From Bacillota bacterium (GTDB taxonomy: Bacteria > Bacillota > Limnochordia > DTU080): DNA of 33,844 nt. Below, piece after piece: positions 8,732-16,808 of the stretch; the first letter of the stretch is position 1; each line of letters begins with the position of its first letter. A program made the translations under genes and the position numbers. The DNA lies in NCBI GenBank assembly GCA_012838035.1, contig DUQB01000064.1, forward strand, positions 1 to 33,844. Direction: 5' to 3'. The notes under the pieces are model-generated. The model was not told the DNA's origin. It ran no database searches and saw only the letters and a list, made by a program, of their open reading frames with translations.

Positions 8732-9568
8732 TTAGGCGTACATTTTGCCCACAATGTAGGAGATCAGACGGGAAGGTAAAATGCGGAGCAAAAAGGCAAA
8801 CAGCTTGTTGACGGGCCCGACTACGATGCGTACCGGCGGGTTCTTGCTGTTGATGATGCGTCGCACGGCCCGCACGATGCCGTCCGGAGGCGGACCGTTT
8901 TGCTCATCCTTTATCATCCGATCGACAGAACGCTTAAATGCGCCGGCATAAGCCGATTCCGCAGCAGCTCCTTCGGCAAAGACCCGGTTCTTGGTAAACT
9001 CAGTTTTGGTGTCGCCGGGAGAAATGAGCGACACTTTGACGCCGAAGGGTTTGAGCTCCAAGCGCAGAGCTTCCGTCAGCGCATCCAGAGCGTATTTGCT
9101 GGCGCTGTAAAAAGACTGGAACGGAATGGAAACCAAACCGGCCACCGAGCTGATATTGATGATGAGTCCGCGCCCTTGTTTCCGCATGATGGGCGCGATG
9201 TTTCGGCATACGCGATGTGCGCCGAAGAAGTTGGTGTTGAACTCCCGGTAGGCTTCTTCCGGCGTAGTATCTTCAATAGCGCCGGCGATGGCGTAACCGG
9301 CACAATTAATCAGGATGTCGATGTGGCCCTCTATGCCAACGACATAGTCGAAGCCTGCCCTAACAGAGTCCTCAGAGCATACATCCAGGGGGATCATTTG
9401 GATGAAGCCGCCCGCTAGGTTGCGTTCCGGCGCAGCATGCGGGAATACAGCTTTTCGGCTCGTGCCATAGACTTTGTAACCTTCCTGTGACAACTCTTGT
9501 GCAATAGCCTTTCCCATCCCCGAAGATGCGCCGATCACCAATATGACATCACCATAAAGTCTGCGCAT
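8732..9568 (-). CDS. SDR-family reductase, candidate 3-ketosphinganine reductase
   Basis: A classical short-chain dehydrogenase: nucleotide-binding GASSGMG at residues 13-19, NCAG at 88-91, catalytic Ser near 140-141 (NISSVAG), Tyr154 and Lys158 (YSASK). The Arg at 38 in GTSRK suggests NADPH preference. The C-terminal third ends in a hydrophobic stretch (VNKLFAFLLRILPSRLISYIVG) that could associate with membrane, as in SDRs acting on lipids. The start is ATG at 9568 with GGAG eight bases upstream; a GTG at 9577 overlaps that site and is rejected. It begins 13 bases after the stop of the alpha-oxoamine synthase gene and its binding site lies between them, so the two are one operon. Reduction of the 3-keto product of that synthase is the natural inference. 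SDR substrate calls from sequence alone are weak. Confidence 0.85.
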   Translation of the reverse strand: MRRLYGDVILVIGASSGMGKAIAQELSQEGYKVYGTSRKAVFPHAAPERNLAGGFIQMIPLDVCSEDSVRAGFDYVVGIEGHIDILINCAGYAIAGAIEDTTPEEAYREFNTNFFGAHRVCRNIAPIMRKQGRGLIINISSVAGLVSIPFQSFYSASKYALDALTEALRLELKPFGVKVSLISPGDTKTEFTKNRVFAEGAAAESAYAGAFKRSVDRMIKDEQNGPPPDGIVRAVRRIINSKNPPVRIVVGPVNKLFAFLLRILPSRLISYIVGKMYA

Positions 9569-9581
9569 GGCCGTCACTCCG

Positions 9582-10829
9582 TTAAATTACATCGAATTCT
9601 TTGCCGGTAATCTCTAGTGCGTTCAATGCTTTGTCCAGGTGCTCCTTTGTATGCGTCGCCATCAGGCTCATGCGAATGCGCGAGAGCTTTTTGGGTACGG
9701 CCGGATACACTACCGGATTAACGTAGATATCCATCTCGTGTAATTTACGGCTGATTTCCTTGACCTTCCAGTCGTCGCCTATGATCACCGGAAAAATCGC
9801 CGTTTGCGAGTTGCCCAAATTGAAGCCTAGTTCGAGGAGGTTTTTTCTGAAGTAGCGAATATTTTCCCAAAGCTGCTCGCGCAAGTGTGGCTCCTCTTCA
9901 ATCACATCCATGGCGGCAATCAGCGATCCGGCGGCTTGCGGCGTCATGGCGGTAGAGAACATATACGTGCGAGAGTAGAAGTGCAGTAGCTCTACCAACT
10001 CCTTGTTGGTGGCAATAAATCCGCCTACGACGCCGAGGGCTTTAGAAAACGTACCGGCTACGATATCAACTTTACCTTCAATACCAAAGTGTTGCGGCGT
10101 ACCTCGGCCTGTTTCGCCTATGACCCCTGTAGCGTGGGCTTCATCTACCATCACGTAGGCGCCGTAAGCCTTGGCCAGTTCAACTATCCTGTCTAAGTGG
10201 GCGATATCGCCGTCCATGGAGTAAACGCCGTCGACTACAACCAGTTTTGTACGGTGAGAATCCTTGACGCGAGACAAAACGTGTTCCAGCGAGTTCATAT
10301 CGTTATGCTTAAAGAACTTCACTTTGGTTCCTTTGCAGCCGTCGATGATGCTGGCATGCACGAGCATATCCAAAACCGCCACGTCCTGCTCTCCTAACAT
10401 GGATAACAGCGTACCGCAGTTGGAGCCGAAACCGGATGTGTATATGATCGCATCCTGACAACCTTTAAAACGCGCTGTTCGCTGTTCGAGCTCCACATGG
10501 ATATCTAAGGTTCCTCCCAGTAAGGGGACGCTGCCTGCGCCTGAACCGTACTTTTCCAGCGCCGCTTTGCCGGCTGCGATCGTTTTTGGATGTTTAGTGA
10601 GGTTGAGATAATCATTAGAGGCCAGATAGATCATCTCTTTGACCTTTCCGGTGTAGCGGTCAAAAACTCGCATTACCGGCTCTGATCCGTCTAACGAGAC
10701 TCGCCTATACTGTGAGTGCCTTTTTTGGAACAGGTCATCACAAAACTCCTTGAACAGCCGAGCCCTTTCCATGATGTCTGCGTCTTTTACATCGTGAAAA
10801 TCTGCGAGACTATAGTATCTTGAGTCCAT
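9582..10829 (-). CDS. Alpha-oxoamine synthase, serine palmitoyltransferase-like
   Basis: A PLP-dependent enzyme that condenses an amino acid with an acyl-CoA, releasing CO2. The fold-type I signature is clear: HASIIDG (His158 stacks on PLP), VDGVYSMDGDIA, VMVDEAHATGVIG (Asp229, His232) and the PLP lysine Lys263 in GTFSKALG. The family includes BioF, KBL, ALA synthase, CqsA and serine palmitoyltransferase (SPT). Several stretches look most like bacterial SPT: KYGSGAGSVPLLGGTLDIHVELE, FKHNDMNSLE, SRTYMFSTAMTP and the C-terminal SLMATHTKEHLDKAL. KBL would normally be next to threonine dehydrogenase, which is absent; an SDR follows instead. The start is ATG at 10829 with GGTGG six bases upstream. 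A KBL or acyloin-forming activity cannot be excluded. Confidence 0.87.
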   Translation of the reverse strand: MDSRYYSLADFHDVKDADIMERARLFKEFCDDLFQKRHSQYRRVSLDGSEPVMRVFDRYTGKVKEMIYLASNDYLNLTKHPKTIAAGKAALEKYGSGAGSVPLLGGTLDIHVELEQRTARFKGCQDAIIYTSGFGSNCGTLLSMLGEQDVAVLDMLVHASIIDGCKGTKVKFFKHNDMNSLEHVLSRVKDSHRTKLVVVDGVYSMDGDIAHLDRIVELAKAYGAYVMVDEAHATGVIGETGRGTPQHFGIEGKVDIVAGTFSKALGVVGGFIATNKELVELLHFYSRTYMFSTAMTPQAAGSLIAAMDVIEEEPHLREQLWENIRYFRKNLLELGFNLGNSQTAIFPVIIGDDWKVKEISRKLHEMDIYVNPVVYPAVPKKLSRIRMSLMATHTKEHLDKALNALEITGKEFDVI

Positions 10830-10910
10830 CAGTTACCACCAATCCCTACATATGAGCAGGTATAAATGTCATGCATGAAAGCTGAATCGCAGCCTTTGAT
10901 CCATCGGCAC

Positions 10911-10926
10911 GTGCTAATGGTAGCAC
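10911..10926. other. Short hairpin in divergent intergenic region
   Basis: GTGCTA and TAGCAC flank ATGG, forming a 6-bp stem in the 282-base gap between the divergent oxoamine synthase and DinB genes. It could be an operator half-site pair or chance; no named regulator site is recognised. Confidence 0.2.
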
Positions 10927-11111
10927 AGTCCGGAGGTACATGACCAACAATAATTCGTCAGCTGCTTTTGATCACCTGCAAGATCGAGATGCGTATACAT
11001 ACTCATAAGGCGGAGGTATCGTCAATTGCGTAGAGAAAATGGTGGAGCGGAAGGTGCTTTTCACAGCCATGATGAGGATTTACTAGGTTCTTCAACATAT
11101 AGGAGGTCGTC

Positions 11112-11651
11112 ATGCATACGACAACGACACGGGGTTTTCTCCTGCGTCAATTTAACATGAGCTGGGCGCTCATGCAGTATCATCTGGAAGGTCTAAGCAC
11201 TGCAGAGTGCCTATGGCGTCCGGCAAAGGCAGGTTTGCATGTTCGTCAGACAAATGCGGGAAATTGGCAGGCGGATTGGCCTGAGCATGAGGGTTACGAT
11301 TTAGGACCGCCCAGCATTGCGTGGTTGACATGGCATGTGATCTTTTGGTGGTCAATGGTGCTCGATGCGACCTGGGGCTCCGGTAGTCTAACACGAGAGC
11401 AGGTTCTTTGGCCGGGGAGCGCCGATGCGGTCCGTCTGAAGCTAAAGGAGCTGGAATTGCAGTGGCGAACTAGGTTGGAGAGTCTTACTGATGCCGATTT
11501 GCAGAGCGGAGAGAACAGCCGATGGCCGCTTGCAGATAAGCCCTTTGGCGATGTTGTCGCCTGGGTGAATATCGAGTTGATGAAGAATGCGGCGGAAGTG
11601 GGATACGTCCGCTTTCTCCATGCCGTGCGGGATGACGGTCGTCAGCGCTGA
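11112..11651 (+). CDS. DinB-family protein (four-helix bundle)
   Basis: A 179-residue protein with the DinB/YfiT-like pattern: an N-terminal helix with YHLEGLSTAECLWRP (the His-x-x-x-L-S/T-x-E-x-x-x-W-R-P motif), IAWLTWHVIFWW in the second part with a central His, and a C-terminal ELMKNAAEVGYVRFLHAV helix. DinB-like proteins hold a metal between three His residues and often act as thiol-dependent transferases; many have no known function. The third metal ligand, usually a His in the last helix, appears replaced in ELMKNAAEVG, so the metal site may differ. AGGAGGT lies four bases before the ATG. It is divergent from the SPT-like operon and appears to be a single-gene unit. Confidence 0.8.
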   Translation: MHTTTTRGFLLRQFNMSWALMQYHLEGLSTAECLWRPAKAGLHVRQTNAGNWQADWPEHEGYDLGPPSIAWLTWHVIFWWSMVLDATWGSGSLTREQVLWPGSADAVRLKLKELELQWRTRLESLTDADLQSGENSRWPLADKPFGDVVAWVNIELMKNAAEVGYVRFLHAVRDDGRQR

Positions 11652-11809
11652 TGACCGATCAATGGCGATTTCGACTGCCCTACCACGGTTCTGAGGTGAT
11701 AGCGCTTAGACATAGATCAATACCACAAGCGGATGGGGCGTCGCGGAGTTACCGGCTCAAAAAAGACTGCCGTCCCGAGCAAATACGTTAGATTGGGGGA
11801 TCGGATAGC

Positions 11810-12457
11810 ATGAACGAGTTAAGACGCAAAGAGGGATTGGGGATTATTTTCGCCTTCTTCCTGGGCCTGATGGTAACCGCATTCGTAGGCGTGGGGGTGT
11901 ATACGTTTTACCCTCCGCCTGAAAGGGAGTCCGAGCTGTTAAATGAGCTGATCGACCAGATGGACGAGATACGCGGCTCCAGAGCCGTTTCGGAATTAAC
12001 CGAGGCTGAGAAAGAGCGGTACGACACTCTTTCCGAGCAGCGATCCGAGCTATATGCGGCTTACTACAAGGCGCAGCAGGCTTGGCTGCGAAACAGCAGC
12101 ATCTTATTGGTGATGTTGGCTACGGTGATTATGGCAATTTCACTTATTTCAGCCGAAAAGTTGTCTCTCATCAGTAACGGCCTGCTGTTAGGCGGCGTCT
12201 TTACCATGCTTTACGGCGTCGGTTGGTCCCTTGTCGCGGAGAGTACGATTGGGCGTTTCATCGTCATTGCCATAGGTTTAGCCATCACCATCGCTTTAGG
12301 TTACATTCGTTTTGTTCGCAAACAGCGAGCTCCTGTGGTGCAGTATGCCGGACAACCAAGCGGTAACGCGGATTTGGCCCATCTCGAGCAGCGGGTCGGC
12401 GCGCTGGAAAAACGCATCAATGAAGCCGCTGCCGTGTTGAGCAGTAACAACCAATAG
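11810..12457 (+). CDS. Uncharacterised membrane protein with coiled-coil segments
   Basis: Not recognised as a named family. Residues 11-33 form one membrane segment, followed by a roughly 60-residue charged helical region outside the membrane core (ESELLNELIDQMDE...YDTLSEQRSELYAAYYKAQ), then three more hydrophobic helices (about 97-115, 120-142, 147-165), and a C-terminal soluble tail with a short coiled coil (LEQRVGALEKRINEAAAVL). The layout suggests oligomerisation or a scaffold rather than transport. ATG at 11810 follows GGGGGA by about nine bases. No operon partner is obvious; the next gene starts 178 bases downstream. Confidence 0.65.
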   Translation: MNELRRKEGLGIIFAFFLGLMVTAFVGVGVYTFYPPPERESELLNELIDQMDEIRGSRAVSELTEAEKERYDTLSEQRSELYAAYYKAQQAWLRNSSILLVMLATVIMAISLISAEKLSLISNGLLLGGVFTMLYGVGWSLVAESTIGRFIVIAIGLAITIALGYIRFVRKQRAPVVQYAGQPSGNADLAHLEQRVGALEKRINEAAAVLSSNNQ

Positions 12458-12635
12458 GCGAAGTCGTATCAGCACGTGCATCTCTTGATCATAACGGGAA
12501 ACGAGAAGAATTCCGCTATCCTAAAGTACGGAACCGGCGGTAGGTGAAGTAAGAGCGCCAAGAACCGGGGATGTTGACAGTGGAGGAGACGGCTCTGTCA
12601 TTCAGCGGTTCATCAGGCCATGGGGAGGCTACGTG

Positions 12636-13118
12636 GTGTCACACGCAAAGTTGACGTACATCAAGATTATCGCCGTGTTGGAGGTTGCCGCCGGTGTTTG
12701 GGGCATCAGCATCAACATCTACGTGTTCCTACGATACCTGATAAGAAACCTGATGCTGTCCAACTTAGTCGTCAACTTCCTAGCGCTCATCGTGAACCTC
12801 ATGTTGCTTTGTGCGGGTATGTGGCTTTGGGCGAATGAAGACCGGGGTTATCACTGGTCCAGAATACTGCAGGCTATACAGATACCTCTGTTGAGAACAC
12901 CGCTGGTTACTTATCAGTTTATCAGCGGCATGTACTCTACGATCATCATCGGACAAGGCGTACAGTTCAGTTTTGGTTTTACGCACACCGGCCAATTCGG
13001 GTTGTTGGAGTCCGGGCCGGTTTTTTTGGGTATCAACCTAATTCCCATTCTAGCGTTATGGTGTCTGCGGGAACGTATCCCAACGTATGAGTACCTTTTT
13101 GGTGAGGAGGATAAGTAA
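12636..13118 (+). CDS. Small uncharacterised integral membrane protein
   Basis: About 160 residues with four predicted membrane helices (around YIKIIAVLEVAAGVWGISI, LVVNFLALIVNLMLLCAGMWLW, a middle re-entrant or amphipathic region with FISGMYSTIIIGQGVQF, and PVFLGINLIPILALWCL). Two adjacent GTG codons can start the frame; the second (12636) is seven bases after GGGGAGG, which is better spaced than the first (12633). The cytoplasmic end is acidic (YEYLFGEEDK). No family is recognised and no enzyme motif is visible. It follows another unknown membrane protein in the same direction. Confidence 0.6.
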   Translation: MSHAKLTYIKIIAVLEVAAGVWGISINIYVFLRYLIRNLMLSNLVVNFLALIVNLMLLCAGMWLWANEDRGYHWSRILQAIQIPLLRTPLVTYQFISGMYSTIIIGQGVQFSFGFTHTGQFGLLESGPVFLGINLIPILALWCLRERIPTYEYLFGEEDK

Positions 13119-13219
13119 GCCCGCTTTAATAATTCCATTACTACTTTGCGTGTGATCCTAAAGGGATTTGCTTATTCATGGAAAATAGTTATGTAATTCT
13201 ATGATGAGGTGGGGATAGA

Positions 13220-13957
13220 ATGAGGATCAATGCTATGCGGCCGGCAGTGGTTGTAGCGGTAATCATTTTGTTTACTCTGGTGTTTGCCCCTGCAAGCGGA
13301 CTTGCCGCGGATCAGGTATTGGAGATTACGGCTGCGGCAAATTCCTATGCTCATTTGTATAAGCCCTTTCCTGATGTACCCGGTAGCGTTGTCACGGCAG
13401 AGCTGAGCATTAAGGTTGGTGATAACTCCGGTAGCTCTTGGGCGCCTTCGCTATGGTTCTACTGGGGGCCTGAAGCTTTTGTCGGCATCGGTCAGCAGCC
13501 CGATATGCGTATACGCGTCAATCAGTTCGGACTGATAGCAGGTGCGACTGCCCAGCCGTTGTTCCGTGCCTATGACTGGACTGATGTTCAGATTGTGGTT
13601 ACCCCCCAGTTAATTCAAGTAATGTCCCGACCGCAGGGCGGCGATTGGATATTGATCTACCAATCCGCCCGTACGGAAGGTTTTGTCGGCATGCCTAAGG
13701 AGATCATCATCGGAAAGGGATTTAGTAACAATACGGAGGTCTATCCGAATCCGCACTTGGACAACAGCACCGCCGCCGTTGCTCCCACCGGCGTGTCGTA
13801 TGTCGATAACCTCATCGTCACGGTTGATGGTAAGACGGTACTAACTGAGAACTTCGCATCCCTCGAGGGATGGGGCATTCACCAAGATCCCGACGGCAAT
13901 GTGGAAATTCGTCTAGTTACCCCTGAAGAGGCTGACGCGGCATTCAAGGAACTCTAA
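13220..13957 (+). CDS. Secreted protein of unknown function, beta-sandwich-like
   Basis: Residues 1-30 are a typical Sec signal peptide (RPAVVVAVIILFTLVFAPASGLAADQ). The mature 215 residues are rich in beta-strand-like alternation and aromatic residues (SLWFYWGPEAFVGIG, YDWTDVQIVVTPQLIQVMSRP, VSYVDNLIVTVDGKTVLTENF), a pattern seen in concanavalin-like or carbohydrate-binding sandwiches. The closing phrase (VDNLIVTVDGKTVLTENFASLEGW) resembles the C-terminal strand of LamG-like or DUF1080-like domains. GGTGGGG precedes the ATG by five bases. A strong intrinsic terminator follows at 13978, so the gene ends its transcript. Likely an extracellular glycan-binding protein; this is inference. Confidence 0.7.
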   Translation: MRINAMRPAVVVAVIILFTLVFAPASGLAADQVLEITAAANSYAHLYKPFPDVPGSVVTAELSIKVGDNSGSSWAPSLWFYWGPEAFVGIGQQPDMRIRVNQFGLIAGATAQPLFRAYDWTDVQIVVTPQLIQVMSRPQGGDWILIYQSARTEGFVGMPKEIIIGKGFSNNTEVYPNPHLDNSTAAVAPTGVSYVDNLIVTVDGKTVLTENFASLEGWGIHQDPDGNVEIRLVTPEEADAAFKEL

Positions 13958-13977
13958 TAAGTTGTCCCTTACAGCGA

Positions 13978-14014
13978 GACTCCCGGCCGCCCTGGCGGTT
14001 GGGAGTCTTTTTTT
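13978..14014 (+). terminator. Intrinsic terminator after the secreted protein gene
   Basis: A long stem: GACTCCC pairs with GGGAGTC, and inside it GCCGCC pairs with GGCGGT around a CT loop. Seven T residues follow at 14008-14014. It lies 20 bases after the stop at 13957. Confidence 0.9.
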
Positions 14015-14117
14015 GCACCTATGGCGTATATGGATTAGGGTTTAGGTGCAGGGCTCCCTTGTTAATATGGCGAACACATGGGAGAGCATTTATCAGCAAA
14101 AAAGGTGATGATACATA

Positions 14118-14960
14118 GTGGCGTTAAGCGCGAGCGATCCGAGGAAGTGGCCTGTAGGAGCTTCAACCTGCACGTTTCCTTATCCTGAGTTTACAGATAA
14201 CCTGCAGGCATGCAAGGAGGCCGGTGTTTCGCATATAGAACTGATCATCAACGGTGCATGGCTGGAAGATGAAGCCGGTAGCGCCGAGCTGCATAAGCGG
14301 GCGGAAGCCATCAAGCATGCCGGATTAACCCTATGGTCGGCGCACCTGCCGTTTGGTCGTGACTGGAACATCGCTTCGTCCGATGCCGAGCGACGTCAAT
14401 ACGTATTGCAGGTGTTTACGACGCTTATGCAAAAGCTAGGTGATTTAGGCGTTACGGTAGCGGTCATTCATCCCGGCGCCGAACCTATAGCCGATGCGGA
14501 CCGGGAGGATACCTTCAAACGTAGCAAAGACGGATTGTCCTATCTGGCGGCAGTGGCAAAAGCAAGCGGGGTTGTCTTGGCTGCGGAAAATCTGCCTCGT
14601 ACCTGCATACCGAACGTCAGTGATGAGATGCTTAGGTTGCTGGACGGTTCAGCCGACTTGAGAGTATGTCTGGATGCTAATCACTCGCTTAAAGAATCCA
14701 CCGAAGCATTCGTCGGCAAGGTAGGCGGCAAAATTGTCACCGTGCATATGTCCGACTACGACAATGTCGACGAGCGCCACTGGATGCCCGGCCAAGGTGT
14801 GAATAACTGGACGGCGATAATCAGGGAGTTGTCCAATTGCGGCTACACCGGACCTTTCCTCTATGAAGTATCGCAGAAGAAGGCTGGACCGTTTACGCCG
14901 CACGACTTGGTAACATGCCGGCAAAGGTTGCTGGATGATTACATGGTGAGCCATCCATAG
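14118..14960 (+). CDS. Sugar phosphate isomerase/epimerase-family TIM barrel
   Basis: A 280-residue member of the xylose-isomerase-like TIM-barrel (AP endonuclease 2) superfamily. Candidate divalent-metal ligands lie at strand ends in the usual order: IELIIN, SAHLPFG (His in strand 3), VIHPGAE, AENLPR (Glu), CLDANHS (Asp, His), VHMSDYD (His, Asp) and FLYEVS (Glu). These enzymes isomerise or epimerise sugars, inositol derivatives or hydroxypyruvate. No residue pattern identifies the substrate. The start is GTG at 14118 with GGTGAT about eight bases upstream. It stands alone between a terminator and a convergent gene. Confidence 0.83.
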   Translation: MALSASDPRKWPVGASTCTFPYPEFTDNLQACKEAGVSHIELIINGAWLEDEAGSAELHKRAEAIKHAGLTLWSAHLPFGRDWNIASSDAERRQYVLQVFTTLMQKLGDLGVTVAVIHPGAEPIADADREDTFKRSKDGLSYLAAVAKASGVVLAAENLPRTCIPNVSDEMLRLLDGSADLRVCLDANHSLKESTEAFVGKVGGKIVTVHMSDYDNVDERHWMPGQGVNNWTAIIRELSNCGYTGPFLYEVSQKKAGPFTPHDLVTCRQRLLDDYMVSHP

Positions 14961-15060
14961 AACCGGATGCTCGCATGACAAAGACCTGCTGATGGTGCGG
15001 AGAATGGGTACCGACCTACGATGCGTCGCACCCGTTCGGCGCATTTTGTAGAGCAATATG

Positions 15061-15091
15061 CAGAGGGTGTCTTTCTTCAAGACACCCTCTG
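15061..15091. terminator. Perfect inverted repeat between convergent genes
   Basis: CAGAGGGTGTC and GACACCCTCTG form an 11-bp perfect stem with a nine-base loop, between the stop of the isomerase-like gene (14960, plus) and that of the first beta-sandwich gene (15121, minus). There is no U-run on either side, so termination is inferred from stem strength and position. Confidence 0.55.
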
Positions 15092-15120
15092 AACACTTCT
15101 CACGTGTGCGCTAAGTTGCG

Positions 15121-15735
15121 CTATTTAAGTTCTGTTATCGTGATATCGTCCACCATAACTTCTGCGGGGACAAGCGCCAGTTGGCCGGAACGGTGAATGA
15201 TTACGAGTACGGTAGCCGTCGCGGCGCCTTCAGGGGCAATGTCGGCAACCGCCAACTCTTGCCAGACTCCTACATTTTTGGCTGTAGCCCTAGTGTGGTG
15301 CATGCGGTCACCGGATGTTTCCGATGGGGTATCGGCCGGCCAGAACTCAAGCCACACTTGCATACGGCTGGGCTCTGCCAACTCTTCGACAAAAACGTTG
15401 GCGGTGATAGCGTAGATGCTACCGGGAGTTACCGGTACGTGATGACTTCTGAGTCCGACGTAGCCGTCATCCCTGCCGCTCAATTTAAGTACGTGCTGTC
15501 CCGGCTTTTGCGGATGCTCGATGACCATTACGTGGTCGCCTTTACCTACCCATGCGGTGCCGGCGAAAGGCTTCCAACCATAGATGTACTCATTTTCCCA
15601 GCCTTGGTAGCGTTCCCGAGGCGGCAATTGCGATTCAAAGTCGCCGTTATCGAGCGCCACTGCGGCTGAGACTGCGATGCTGCCCAACATGAGAACGACA
15701 AGACTAATGATAAGTACCTGAGCAAAACGTTTCAT
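15121..15735 (-). CDS. Secreted CBM-like beta-sandwich protein (paralog 1)
   Basis: A 204-residue exported protein with a Sec signal (MKRFAQVLIISLVVLMLGSIAVSAA) followed by a single jelly-roll module starting ALDNGDFE and ending VMVDDITITEL. This is the layout of CBM4/9/22-like carbohydrate-binding domains, with aromatic-rich loops (YQGWENEYIYGWKPF, WLEFWPAD). It is clearly paralogous to the upstream gene at 15846-16463, sharing PPRE-YQGW, EYIYGWKPF, LRSHH-PVT, ELAEPSR, EFWPAD and APEGAATAT, and shows the same module as the N-terminus of the lyase at 1-2604. ATG at 15735 has GGGAG seven bases upstream. It probably binds cell-surface or environmental glycan; no catalytic residues are evident. 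Confidence 0.78.
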   Translation of the reverse strand: MKRFAQVLIISLVVLMLGSIAVSAAVALDNGDFESQLPPRERYQGWENEYIYGWKPFAGTAWVGKGDHVMVIEHPQKPGQHVLKLSGRDDGYVGLRSHHVPVTPGSIYAITANVFVEELAEPSRMQVWLEFWPADTPSETSGDRMHHTRATAKNVGVWQELAVADIAPEGAATATVLVIIHRSGQLALVPAEVMVDDITITELK

Positions 15736-15845
15736 GTCACTTCTCCCTTCATATAAGACTGGTAAACGCGAGAACCGATAAAGAACAACACTAGACTTGA
15801 CGAGCCCGGGATACGGGCCTGCCGCAATGATCCGGTCGCTCTCCC

Positions 15846-16463
15846 TTACGGATACTGCACTTCTACAAAGCTGATGTTTTCCACTAATACCTCAGCCGGA
15901 AGAGGATCCAGTTTGGCTTGTGAATGGATGAGCACCATGATGGTTGCGGTCGCGGCACCTTCGGGCGCTGTTTCTGCAACCTCGAGGTCGAGCCAAACGC
16001 CCTTCTCCCTGGCCACAGCCTTGGTCAAGCTCATTCTAAAGGCTGATGTTTCACTTTCGAGATCAGCCGGCCAGAACTCGATAAACAATTGGAAGCGGCT
16101 TGGTTCGGCGAGCTCTTTGACTAACGCTCTGGCGTTAAGCATATACATACTGCCTTCAGTTACCGGGATGTGATGGCTTCTCAGAGCTACGTAACCACTC
16201 TCGATGCCCGTCATCCTAAGTAGACTGGTATCCGGCTTTTCCGGGTGCGGTATCACCGTAATATGTCCACCGGCGATCCAAGCCGTGGTGAAGGGTTTCC
16301 AACCATAAATGTACTCGTCCGCCCACCCTTGATATCCTTCCCGCGGCGGCAACGTGGACATAAAGTCCCCATTGTCAAGCAAATTTTGAGCTGCGGAGAC
16401 GGCTGCGGCACTGAATAAAAGAATGATAAGGCTCACTAACAGTGTTGGCTTGTTTTTCCTCAT
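15846..16463 (-). CDS. Secreted CBM-like beta-sandwich protein (paralog 2)
   Basis: The upstream member of a tandem pair with 15121-15735. The chosen start is ATG at 16463, seven bases after GAGGAG; the frame extends another 30 bases to 16493 without a better site. Residues 1-25 are a signal peptide (KNKPTLLVSLIILLFSAAAVSAA). The mature domain opens NLLDNGDF, has LRSHHIPVTEGSMYMLNARALV, FIEFWPADLESETS and APEGAATATIMVLIH, and ends LVENISFVEV. These match the paralog position by position and also the lyase N-terminal module. The 110-base spacer to the next gene carries no obvious terminator, so co-transcription is likely. Confidence 0.78.
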   Translation of the reverse strand: MRKNKPTLLVSLIILLFSAAAVSAAQNLLDNGDFMSTLPPREGYQGWADEYIYGWKPFTTAWIAGGHITVIPHPEKPDTSLLRMTGIESGYVALRSHHIPVTEGSMYMLNARALVKELAEPSRFQLFIEFWPADLESETSAFRMSLTKAVAREKGVWLDLEVAETAPEGAATATIMVLIHSQAKLDPLPAEVLVENISFVEVQYP

Positions 16464-16742
16464 GATAACGCTCCTCTTATGTAGTATGAGCATGACTGCT
16501 CCTTATACATGCTGCGTGCTCTATTCACCTCGCTATGGATAGTCGGTACACAGAATAGGTTTTGGCATTGTACATGCTAAATCCTCTATGGAATACTTCT
16601 TTTTTAGCCCTTTATGAACGCTGTTGTGAGCCCGGACTTGCTACAAGCGACTGCTCGCAGAGTCGCATAGCTGCAGTGCTATCGACTCTGGCGGCGAACG
16701 GCGCAGAAGTAACGGTCATAGCGCTTCATACCGCAAATGAGC
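16464..16742. other. Intergenic region without a supported gene
   Basis: Upstream region of the paralogous sandwich genes. A TATAAG-like sequence occurs near 16500 on the minus strand without a matching -35. Repeated short words (CGACT...AGAGTCG, GCAGTGCTATCGACTC) give weak pairing possibilities around 16648-16692. A 70-codon plus-strand frame at 16562-16774 starts at TTG without a ribosome binding site and looks non-coding. Confidence 0.5.
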
Positions 16743-16766
16743 AACCCTCCGGTTTCACGGAGGGTT
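16743..16766 (-). terminator. Hairpin at the 3' end of the thiamine-related operon
   Basis: AACCCTCCG and CGGAGGGTT form a 9-bp perfect stem with a six-base loop, 43 bases after the stop of the APH-like kinase on the minus strand. The following minus-strand bases are only modestly T-rich (GCTCATTT), so efficiency is uncertain. Confidence 0.5.
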
Positions 16767-16808
16767 CCACATGATAAAACGTATGCGCATCCAATCTGCC
16801 GACCTGTA

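Noticed and set aside
9582-10829. Assignment as 2-amino-3-ketobutyrate CoA ligase (KBL) or BioF
   Set aside because: No threonine dehydrogenase or biotin gene is adjacent, and several motifs look closer to serine palmitoyltransferase; the broader family call is kept instead.
10940-11008. 22-codon frame after GGAGGT in the divergent region (MTNNNSS...)
   Set aside because: Spacing from the ribosome binding site is only about three bases and the peptide has no recognisable feature; too little to call a gene.
16562-16774. 70-codon plus-strand frame between the sandwich genes and the kinase
   Set aside because: TTG start without a ribosome binding site; the C-terminus runs into the terminator-like hairpin.
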